Both the position numbers and the translations under genes were made by a program. Below are positions 1 to 5,482 of a stretch of DNA of 12,334 bases, piece by piece. The notes under the pieces are model-generated. The model saw only the letters and a program-made list of their open reading frames with translations, ran no database searches and had not been told where the DNA came from. Source of the DNA: Rickettsia typhi (lineage in GTDB: Bacteria > Pseudomonadota > Alphaproteobacteria > Rickettsiales > Deianiraeaceae); contig CAMCTP010000025.1 of NCBI GenBank assembly GCA_945878495.1, positions 1 through 12,334 of the forward strand. The letters are read 5' to 3'. The first letter of the stretch is position 1. Each line of letters opens with the position of its first letter.

Positions 1-788
1 GTTCGCCAATATTCGACCGCTCGATCCCACTCTGAACCTTTTGGTGATTTTTCCTTGCCTTTTAAATATGCGAATGTTTTCTCATCTGGGGCGATAATTC
101 CAAATCTAGCACCACCTTCAATTGTCATATTGCAAACTGTCATTCTACCTTCCATTGACATTTCTTCGAATACATTTCCACAAAATTCGATTGCGTATCC
201 CGTTCCACCAGCTGTACCGATTACACCGATTATATGTAAAATTACATCTTTTGAAGTTATTCCCTTGCCAAGTACTCCCTTAACTTCAATTTTCATATTT
301 TTTGATTTATCCATCCAAAGTGTCTGGGTTGCTAAAACATGCTCAACCTGTGATGTTCCGATTCCGCAAGCAATTGCGCCAAACGCTCCATGTGTCGCTG
401 TGTGTGAATCTCCGCAAACAAGAGTTACCCCCGGTAATGTAAATCCTAAATCAGGGCCAACAACGTGAACAATTCCGTTGTTTTTGTGCCCAAGCGGAAA
501 ATACTCAATACCAAATTCATCGGTATTTTTCTTCAGGGTTTCGAGCTGAAGCCTTGATTCTGGATCTTTTACAATTGTAATATCTTTTGTCGGAGTGTTG
601 TGATCAGCAATTGCCATGGTTTTTTTTGGATGTGCAACCGCTCTATTTGCAGCCCTTAATCCGTCAAATGCCTGAGGGGAGGTTACCTCGTGAATCAAAT
701 GTCTATCTATATAAATTAACGACATTCCGCTTGATTTGTCGTGCTCAACAACATGGCTGTCCCATATTTTATCGTATAAAGTTTTCAT
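1..788 (-). CDS. leuC: 3-isopropylmalate dehydratase large subunit, N-terminal part (cut by window edge)
   Basis: LeuC and LeuD together isomerise 2-isopropylmalate to 3-isopropylmalate in leucine biosynthesis, in the cytoplasm, using a 4Fe-4S cluster. Seen here are the first 262 codons, beginning MKTLYDKIWDSHVV at the ATG at 788-786. Family landmarks are DRHLIHEVTSPQAF (residues 28-41), DHNTPT (62-67), VCGDSHTATHGAFGAIA (124-140) and MTIEGGARFGIIAPDEKTF (221-239). The reading frame is intact to the left edge. Full-length LeuC is about 465-470 residues, so roughly 200 residues, including most cluster-ligand cysteines, lie outside the window. The start has no Shine-Dalgarno sequence. The gene follows the helicase gene by 46 bases on the same strand, so it could be co-transcribed or use its own promoter (a weak candidate is listed at 810-838). 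The aconitase-family identification is certain. LeuC rather than a homoaconitase-like paralogue is very likely from the N-terminal sequence. Confidence 0.97.
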   Translation of the reverse strand, partial: MKTLYDKIWDSHVVEHDKSSGMSLIYIDRHLIHEVTSPQAFDGLRAANRAVAHPKKTMAIADHNTPTKDITIVKDPESRLQLETLKKNTDEFGIEYFPLGHKNNGIVHVVGPDLGFTLPGVTLVCGDSHTATHGAFGAIACGIGTSQVEHVLATQTLWMDKSKNMKIEVKGVLGKGITSKDVILHIIGVIGTAGGTGYAIEFCGNVFEEMSMEGRMTVCNMTIEGGARFGIIAPDEKTFAYLKGKEKSPKGSEWDRAVEYWR

Positions 789-809
789 TTTGATTATAAA
801 ATCTAAATT

Positions 810-838
810 TATATGAAGCTTTATGAATTAATTTTCAA
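810..838 (-). promoter_or_regulatory. Possible leuC promoter
   Basis: On the minus strand TTGAAA (838-833) is followed after 17 bases by CATATA (815-810), about 20 bases before the leuC ATG. An alternative -10, TATAAA at 813-808, has a 19-base spacer. The -35 overlaps the end of the helicase gene. In DNA this A+T-rich such matches arise easily, so this is a weak call. Confidence 0.3.
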
Positions 839-840
839 GA
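827..840. repeat. 14-base direct repeat, left copy flanking the helicase gene
   Basis: The 14-mer ATTAATTTTCAAGA occurs here and again at 2436-2449 in the same orientation. This copy contains the stop codon of the helicase gene (837-835). The two copies bracket the gene almost exactly. Only two of the 14 bases are G or C, so a chance match is possible. See the matching finding. Confidence 0.6.
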
Positions 841-2433
841 GGTTTGTTGGCAATTTTTTAACTCTTTATCAATGATAATATCTTTAACGGATAATGGCTC
901 AACGAAAGAAAGTCCCTCTAAGCTTGTGGCTCTAGATAATGCAACATAAGCTTGACCACTTTCAAAGCAACCTTTTGAAAAATCAATTCTAACGTCATCT
1001 AAAGTTAGACCTTGTGCTTTATGAATTGTGCTTGCCCAAGCTAATTTAAGAGGCAATTGAGTATATTTACCAACTATTTGTTTTTCTATTTGGTTTAATC
1101 CTTCATTAAAGCTATAAATACACCTCTCCCAAGTAACAGAAATGATGTCATAAGTTGTTGAATTTCTATCAAGTATAACTTTTACAGAATTATCTGATAA
1201 TTTTATAACCGTTCCTAAATCACCATTAACATACTGATTATTGATATCATTTTTTAAAATCATAACTCTTGCATTAATTTTTAATTCTAATGTATTTGGA
1301 GCCGGAAGATTGTTTTTTGCTAAATCAAAATCACCCTCCATGGCGCCAAGATAAATCTTTGCATTACCATGTAAATCATTTAATTTTGCAAGATTATAAT
1401 TATTTGCATCGAGATTTCTGCCTGTTAAAAGTATTGGCATACAAGACTCTCTATGTTGCTTTAAACATTTATTATTTAAAATATTCACAGTATCTTCTAA
1501 ATCAATGCCATGTCTAATATTTCCAAGCAAAGATATAAAATCTATATCCTTTTGTCTAAAAATTTGCGATAATTCTATCTGTTTTAATTTTATTCCTCCA
1601 ATTACTTTTGATGAAAAAATGAATCTTCCATTATAGATTTTTTCAAAAACCTCTTTTTCGTCTTTGCTTACAATAGGTGGTAGCTGATACAGATCTCCAA
1701 CCATGATAACTTGAACTCCGCCAAATGGGAGAATATTGTTTCTAGTTTTTTGTAGAGTTATGTCAATAATATCGAGTAAGTCTGCACGAACCATTGATAT
1801 TTCATCAATAATAATTCTTTCAACTTTTTCAATGATTTTTGCCTGACGACCAAAAACTGCCTTTATTTGATTGAGATTATTTAATCCTGGAGCAATACGA
1901 AAGAATTTATGTATTGTTTCTCCCGCAACCTGAATTGCCGTAACCCCTGTTGGCGCAAGAACTATTTGTTTAATGTTTTTATTTTTTAGTATCTCTTTAA
2001 TTAAAGTTGTTTTACCAGTTCCCGCTCTACCTGTAATAAGTATAATTTGATCTTGTTTTTCTAATTCTGTAAATATTTCTTCTGGAAAAGAATATCTAAT
2101 ATCTTTTATTGCAGTACTTACAACATCATTCTCCAATTCTTTTGAAATTGTTAATCTTGTGTCCATTTTTTCTAATTTCTTTTGTTTTATAAAATTCATT
2201 CTTTTTAGAAATTGATATATAATAACGCATATAACACAAGATAATAATATAAAACTAGGATTTATTTTACTATATTTGATGGTGTCTATAGGATGTGCTA
2301 GATAGTCACTAAATTGTAATTTAAACGCTTCTCGGTCTTTCTCTACTGCTTGTTTATAATACCGTTTAGCATAGTCCGGGTCTGACTTAAATTTATTTAG
2401 AAGCTCTTCCGTATTATCATTTTTCCATCCCAT
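835..2433 (-). CDS. PIF1/RecD-like superfamily 1B DNA helicase with N-terminal membrane segment
   Basis: A 532-residue ATP-dependent DNA helicase. Motifs in order: Walker A GRAGTGKT (135-142), motif Ia APTGVTAIQVAGETIHKFF (160-178), Walker B IIIDEIS with D210-E211, motif III GDLYQLPP (246-253), motif IV LSQIFRQ (288-294), NGDLGTV (403-409), then STIHKAQGLTLDDV (468-481) and YVALSRATSLEGLSF (496-510). This set is characteristic of PIF1-type 5'-3' helicases. Before the motor there is an unusual segment of about 120 residues: a charged stretch (1-57), a strongly hydrophobic helix PSFILLSCVICVIIYQFL (59-76), then a lysine-rich stretch (77-90). This predicts a membrane-tethered enzyme with the motor in the cytoplasm. 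A start at Met90 would remove the helix, but neither start has a Shine-Dalgarno sequence, and the upstream part has protein-like composition. It sits between a small membrane-protein gene (27-base gap) and leuC. The helicase identity is certain. Its substrate and role are unknown. Confidence 0.93.
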   Translation of the reverse strand: MGWKNDNTEELLNKFKSDPDYAKRYYKQAVEKDREAFKLQFSDYLAHPIDTIKYSKINPSFILLSCVICVIIYQFLKRMNFIKQKKLEKMDTRLTISKELENDVVSTAIKDIRYSFPEEIFTELEKQDQIILITGRAGTGKTTLIKEILKNKNIKQIVLAPTGVTAIQVAGETIHKFFRIAPGLNNLNQIKAVFGRQAKIIEKVERIIIDEISMVRADLLDIIDITLQKTRNNILPFGGVQVIMVGDLYQLPPIVSKDEKEVFEKIYNGRFIFSSKVIGGIKLKQIELSQIFRQKDIDFISLLGNIRHGIDLEDTVNILNNKCLKQHRESCMPILLTGRNLDANNYNLAKLNDLHGNAKIYLGAMEGDFDLAKNNLPAPNTLELKINARVMILKNDINNQYVNGDLGTVIKLSDNSVKVILDRNSTTYDIISVTWERCIYSFNEGLNQIEKQIVGKYTQLPLKLAWASTIHKAQGLTLDDVRIDFSKGCFESGQAYVALSRATSLEGLSFVEPLSVKDIIIDKELKNCQQTS

Positions 2434-2435
2434 AT

Positions 2436-2449
2436 ATTAATTTTCAAGA
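2436..2449. repeat. 14-base direct repeat, right copy flanking the helicase gene
   Basis: Exact second copy of ATTAATTTTCAAGA (first copy 827-840), starting three bases upstream of the helicase start codon. Similarity beyond the 14 bases is only patchy. It may be a trace of insertion by recombination between short repeats, or chance in A+T-rich DNA. Confidence 0.6.
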
Positions 2450-2460
2450 ATTTTTTGCTA

Positions 2461-2724
2461 TTAATTTGATATATCGATGAGCCCGCCGAATAAAATAACT
2501 CTTTTGTCGTCAATTTTAACTATTGGGCTAAAAAGTAGCTTTAGGCATAACAAAATTCCCAAGAATCCAAATATTATACCAAGCGATATTTTCATTACCG
2601 AGGCTAGGAATTTTTTTATGAATACAAAAAACTGATTTTGTAAAAATGTTGCTTCCAAAATTAATTTCAAGAGTTTTGTTTCTTTTAAAGATACTTTCGT
2701 AAATAAATAACAAAATAAAATCAA
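2461..2724 (-). CDS. Small membrane protein of unknown function
   Basis: An open frame of up to 87 residues from a TTG at 2724-2722 that overlaps the stop of the cysteine-rich peptide gene (TTGA), which would allow translational coupling. The first ATG in frame is at 2595-2593 and gives a 44-residue protein, MKISLGIIFGFLGILLCLKL..., with one clear membrane helix followed by a short polar tail ending GGLIDISN. The TM-plus-tail part looks like real protein. The upstream 43 codons are less convincing. No Shine-Dalgarno sequence is visible before either start. It lies between the secreted cysteine-rich peptide gene and the helicase gene on the same strand. No family is recognised. A competing frame across the same bases (2528-2878) is less protein-like and overlaps the peptide gene extensively. 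Confidence 0.5.
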   Translation of the reverse strand: MILFCYLFTKVSLKETKLLKLILEATFLQNQFFVFIKKFLASVMKISLGIIFGFLGILLCLKLLFSPIVKIDDKRVILFGGLIDISN

Positions 2725-2903
2725 TGGTTATGCTTTTGGCAATTCCCATAAGTACCGTCATTACATAAATGTTTTGGAGTTCCATTACATTTGTCAACCC
2801 CTCCATGATTACTACAGCAAAGCCTTCCTGCTGAGGCAAAATTATCGGTAAATGTAAGTAATAGAAATATTGATGCAAAATATGTAATTTTAATTTTTCT
2901 CAT
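2721..2903 (-). CDS. Secreted cysteine-rich small protein (CCSxHGGV...CNDGTYGxC motif)
   Basis: A 60-residue protein. Residues 1-25 form a signal peptide (MRKIK, hydrophobic core YFASIFLLLTF, cleavage after ASA25), leaving a mature part of about 35 residues with five cysteines (C29, C30, C39, C47, C55) and several histidines. The pattern CCSNHGGV...C...HLCNDGTYGNC resembles short Cys/His modules of the CCSxHGGVCxC...CCDGTxSPxC type that, from memory, occur at the ends of some secreted nucleases and as stand-alone peptides. It may be disulfide-rich or metal-binding. Its ATG overlaps the stop of the nuclease gene by four bases (ATGA), and an AAGG seven bases upstream is one of the very few Shine-Dalgarno-like sequences in the window. 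Coupling to the nuclease suggests that the two act together in the periplasm or outside the cell. The gene is very likely real. Its function is unknown. Confidence 0.82.
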   Translation of the reverse strand: MRKIKITYFASIFLLLTFTDNFASAGRLCCSNHGGVDKCNGTPKHLCNDGTYGNCQKHNH

Positions 2904-3457
2904 TTACTTACCTTACAGCTTATTCTTTTTTCTTTCTCAATCTTCATATTACCGAAATAACACTCAGAAATATCTTTGGAATTGATTTTCCAAACCTTTT
3001 TAAATCTTTTTTTTAAAACCTTAATATCCTCTTCTTTGTCAAATACATTGCAATCTTCAGCATTTTTATTTGCTGCCGAATAAGTCCAGTTGAAACTTCC
3101 TTCAACCGCTGATTTGTTGTCAAATATAGCAAACTTGTGATGCATTATTCTATCTTTTGAGTGAATTTTAATATCAAAACCCGTATCGTGTAATAACTTG
3201 ACTTTGGACGAATTACCGAATGCTTGAATTCTATCGGTTAATATTCTTATTTTAACACCTTTGTCCTTTGCTTTTATTAACTGATCAATTATATTTAGAT
3301 TATTAATTGAATAAACAGCTATATCAATTGTTTCGCTTGAATTATTGATTAATTTTATTATCTCTTTCTCGCATTTGTTGGTGAAAGTGATTTGGGCATG
3401 AGTATTTATTGCAAAATTAAACACTAACAACACCGTTATTATATAATTTTTGAACAT
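2900..3457 (-). CDS. Secreted single-HKD phospholipase D-fold nuclease/lipase
   Basis: 185 residues. A signal peptide (1-21, cleavage after NTHA21) sends it to the periplasm or beyond. The mature part is a compact phospholipase D domain: strand IDIAVYSI (44-51), KGVKIRILTD (66-75), and the catalytic HxK(x4)D in MHHKFAIFD (H106, K108, D113) followed by GSFNWT (120-125). One HKD motif and this length fit the Nuc-type endonucleases of this superfamily, which dimerise to build the active site. The short secreted phospholipase D of Rickettsia has the same architecture, so a lipase role is possible. A tail of about 45 residues with two cysteines (C166, C181) follows the core. The start codon lies inside the end of the upstream gene (19-base overlap), and the end overlaps the cysteine-rich peptide gene by four bases, so the three are probably translated from one message. 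Family assignment is firm. The substrate is not determined. Confidence 0.92.
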   Translation of the reverse strand: MFKNYIITVLLVFNFAINTHAQITFTNKCEKEIIKLINNSSETIDIAVYSINNLNIIDQLIKAKDKGVKIRILTDRIQAFGNSSKVKLLHDTGFDIKIHSKDRIMHHKFAIFDNKSAVEGSFNWTYSAANKNAEDCNVFDKEEDIKVLKKRFKKVWKINSKDISECYFGNMKIEKEKRISCKVSK

Positions 3458-3861
3458 AGGAAATATTTATTATAATTACCACCTTTTTTACAAGCATCCC
3501 TTATCAGGTGTTTAAATTGAATAGATAAATTATCAATTGTTGCGTGTTTCCATACATCGGGATAGTTATCACAATTATACTTTTTAATGTCATCAGCCAG
3601 CCAGGTTGCTTCAAAAGCTACAGCTTTTGAAGAGGTGCTATTTCCATAAGAGTCGACAGAAACAAATACATCACCGTCCCAAATCCCTTTTACATTTACT
3701 TGAAATATAAATTCATCTGTTTCATCTATTGCATATTTTAAACCTTTACAGACCTCGGTATTAATCATCAATAGATTGTCGTATTTCATTTTATATTGGA
3801 TATCTATAATACCCGGTTTGTTTGAAATAATCTTGATTGATGCTGGTTGTCGTATGAACAT
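3439..3861 (-). CDS. Unrecognised envelope protein, first gene of the cassette; true start uncertain
   Basis: From the first ATG (3861-3859) the product has 140 residues, apparently beta-rich in the first half, with FIFQVNVKGIWDGDVFVSVD at 51-70, four cysteines (C38, C97, C124, C136) and a basic C-terminus. No family is recognised. The frame stays open for 20 codons upstream of that ATG, to a TGA at 3924-3922, and these codons read as a lysine followed by a hydrophobic helix (KTPIAICAVLALVGMFI), exactly what a signal anchor looks like. No ATG, GTG or TTG exists in that stretch; the best candidate would be a rare ATA at 3912-3910 or an ATT at 3888-3886. Either the gene uses a non-standard start or its real start has been damaged. 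A good promoter lies just upstream. The 3' end overlaps the nuclease gene by 19 bases. Confidence 0.7.
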   Translation of the reverse strand: MFIRQPASIKIISNKPGIIDIQYKMKYDNLLMINTEVCKGLKYAIDETDEFIFQVNVKGIWDGDVFVSVDSYGNSTSSKAVAFEATWLADDIKKYNCDNYPDVWKHATIDNLSIQFKHLIRDACKKGGNYNKYFLCSKII

Positions 3862-3946
3862 GCCAACTAAAGCGAGAACAGCGCAAATTGCTATTGGTGT
3901 TTTTAAATTTATATTATTATTTCAACTTATTACTTTTTATCGTAAT

Positions 3947-3974
3947 TTTATAATTAGTAAATATTAAATATCAA
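3947..3974 (-). promoter_or_regulatory. Probable sigma-70 promoter of the minus-strand cassette
   Basis: Minus-strand TTGATA (3974-3969), a 16-base spacer and TATAAA (3952-3947): each hexamer matches consensus at five of six positions. Predicted transcription starts near 3940, about 28 bases before the ATA at 3912 and about 80 before the ATG at 3861. The -35 overlaps one arm of the inverted repeat at 3971-3989. Confidence 0.5.
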
Positions 3975-3989
3975 GGAAAAATACCTTGA
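3971..3989. repeat. Inverted repeat between two divergent transcription units
   Basis: TCAAGG (3971-3976), seven A/T bases, CCTTGA (3984-3989): a perfect six-base inverted repeat. One arm overlaps the -35 of the leftward cassette promoter. The other overlaps TTGACT (3986-3991), a possible -35 for the rightward tRNA-His gene, although no good -10 follows it. It could be a repressor operator or simply the symmetric arrangement of two -35 elements. It is not followed by a T-run on either strand, so it is not a typical terminator. Confidence 0.45.
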
Positions 3990-4022
3990 CTTTAAAAAAT
4001 TCAACATGACTCTTCTTTGCGT

Positions 4023-4099
4023 GGCGGATGTAGCTCAGTTGGTAGAGCCCCGGTTTGTGGTACCGGTTGTCGCGGGTTCGAGCCCCGTCGTTCGCCCCA
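4023..4099 (+). tRNA. tRNA-His (GTG anticodon)
   Basis: A complete cloverleaf. Acceptor stem GCGGATG (4024-4030) pairs with CGTTCGC (4089-4095), with two G-T wobbles. The D arm is GCTC...GAGC, the anticodon arm is CCGGT-TTGTGGT-ACCGG with GTG anticodon, and the T loop is TTCGAGC. A G at 4023 pairs with discriminator C4096, the G-1:C73 pair that histidyl-tRNA synthetase reads in most bacteria. CCA is encoded (4097-4099). In the alphaproteobacterial clade that has lost G-1/C73, this gene would look different, so the feature is informative about lineage. A TTGACT at 3986-3991 may be its -35, but no convincing -10 is seen. No terminator is obvious downstream. Confidence 0.97.
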
Positions 4100-4282
4100 G
4101 TTTAATCTTACTCAACCCTTAATACTATTTACAAATTACTCTCTGATAATCTGCAATTGTAGTATTTTGTAAAAATAAATGCTGTTGCTTTATGAGCTCA
4201 AAATAAGTGAATTAATGGTAAAATTTTAAATAAATTTCACATATTTATTATATCGTGACAAATTTAAAAATCAAATTTTTCT

Positions 4283-5425
4283 CTATTTCTGATGAAGCTT
4301 GTTAAATTCTTGTTGATAGAAATTTAACCTTTGTTGTAAGATATCTTGCTTTATCGCAGAGCCCTTTAAATTAGGATTTGCCAATGTTTTAAAGTCTAGA
4401 GATGATAAGAATTTAAAATCTATTAAAGCCTGTGAAATATCAGCAGAGTTAAAGATAATATTGCAATATCCTGATCTCTTGTTGGGCGAATTTGATAGTA
4501 TTTCCCAAGGTGTTTTCCCCCAGTTTTTTTTGGATAAATCATATATTGATCTCTGTTTTTTGGTAAGATGTCTTTTTATGAAGTTTTCGCCCTCGTAAAA
4601 TAAGGCCACGGTTTTTAAATCCTTGATGTCAATATCGTGGATTTCTGATAAATCTTTTTCTATGGCTATCATTGAATGCAATTTTGCCATATTAAATCTA
4701 GGTGTTATGTATTCCAGAATGTGATTTTTTTGCAATTTGAATAATGCTTCAGTATTGTTGATTGAAAGATTTTTACCTATTTCATCCATAATTCTTTCGA
4801 TGGATATTTTTTCAAGATTTTCCGCTAGTTTGTAGCATACGAACATTGTGTTGTTATCAAAATTTCCTATAATGCCGCAGAATCTAAAATACCGTAAAAT
4901 ACGCAAATAATCCTCCATTATTCTTTGGTTTGGGCTGCCGATAAATTGCACTTTTTTATTTTTTATATCTTCAAGTCCGTTGTGAAAATCGTAAATTTTG
5001 CCATTTTGATCACAATAAAGTGCATTTATTGTAAAATCTCGTCTAAGTGAATCCTGTTCAAAACTTCTGCAAAACTCAACTTCAGCATGTCTGCCAAATG
5101 TTTTAACATCAAGTCTGCAGGATGTAATTTCATACTTTTTACCGGTATTTTTGCTAAAAATGAATATCGTTCCAAATACCTCACCAGGTATTGGTAAAAT
5201 ATCTATATCTGCAATGGATTTAACGATATTTTTTACTTCACTTGGAGTTGCTGTTGTGGAAAAATCAATATCGGATTCAAGAGCGTTGGAGTCTTGTTTT
5301 AACATTGCATCTCTTATGAATCCACCAACTATTCTCAGCTCTTGATCATTGGCTGCAAATTGATCAAAAAGTTGGTTTATGAATATATGTTCTATTGGAT
5401 TTATTAGGCTTTTTAAATCTATCAT
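4283..5425 (-). CDS. cca: CCA tRNA nucleotidyltransferase / poly(A) polymerase family protein
   Basis: 380 residues of the class II nucleotidyltransferase family that adds or repairs the 3'-CCA of tRNAs in the cytoplasm. Landmarks: RIVGGFIRDAML (31-42) with the GG that holds the triphosphate; ESDIDFSTTATPSEV (50-64), whose D52 and D54 bind metal; the RRDFTINALYCD segment (128-139) and YDFHNGLEDI (145-154); and DYLRILRYFRF (172-182) in the neck, which selects bases. The helical C-terminal half is less conserved, as usual. The ATG at 5425 is preceded by an A-rich stretch without Shine-Dalgarno. The gene stands alone on this strand, divergent from the operon starting at 5483 (57-base gap). No convincing terminator follows; an A/T-only hairpin lies just after the stop. 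The nearby tRNA-His gene already encodes CCA, so for that tRNA the enzyme would act in repair. A bacterial poly(A) polymerase is a less likely alternative. Confidence 0.93.
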   Translation of the reverse strand: MIDLKSLINPIEHIFINQLFDQFAANDQELRIVGGFIRDAMLKQDSNALESDIDFSTTATPSEVKNIVKSIADIDILPIPGEVFGTIFIFSKNTGKKYEITSCRLDVKTFGRHAEVEFCRSFEQDSLRRDFTINALYCDQNGKIYDFHNGLEDIKNKKVQFIGSPNQRIMEDYLRILRYFRFCGIIGNFDNNTMFVCYKLAENLEKISIERIMDEIGKNLSINNTEALFKLQKNHILEYITPRFNMAKLHSMIAIEKDLSEIHDIDIKDLKTVALFYEGENFIKRHLTKKQRSIYDLSKKNWGKTPWEILSNSPNKRSGYCNIIFNSADISQALIDFKFLSSLDFKTLANPNLKGSAIKQDILQQRLNFYQQEFNKLHQK

Positions 5426-5459
5426 TTTTTACTTGCAAATTAATATTTATTGATGCATT

Positions 5460-5480
5460 TATTGCTAATAAAAAGCAATA
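5460..5480. repeat. Inverted repeat just before the start of the seven-gene operon
   Basis: TATTGCT (5460-5466), loop AATAAAA, AGCAATA (5474-5480): a perfect seven-base inverted repeat ending two bases before the ATG at 5483. In RNA it would form a hairpin covering the ribosome-binding region. In DNA it could be an operator in the 57-base divergent spacer. Confidence 0.5.
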
Positions 5481-5482
5481 CT

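Noticed and set aside
55..793. Plus-strand open frames (55-468 and 587-793)
   Set aside because: They lie antisense to leuC, whose protein sequence is unmistakable over the whole stretch.
2528..2878. A 116-codon minus-strand frame overlapping the Cys-rich peptide and small membrane protein genes
   Set aside because: It overlaps the convincing signal peptide and Cys motif in another frame, and its composition shows no domain or signal. The alternative frames give recognisable secretion and membrane features.
4023..4099. tRNA-His as the integration site of a genomic island
   Set aside because: The accessory-looking cassette lies on the 5' side of the tRNA, no integrase is present, and no second copy of the tRNA 3' end was found in the window.
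4100..4282. Possible small RNA or gene in the spacer between tRNA-His and cca
   Set aside because: No open frame of useful length and only A/T-rich, low-stability hairpins. A TATAAT-like hexamer on the minus strand leads into no gene.
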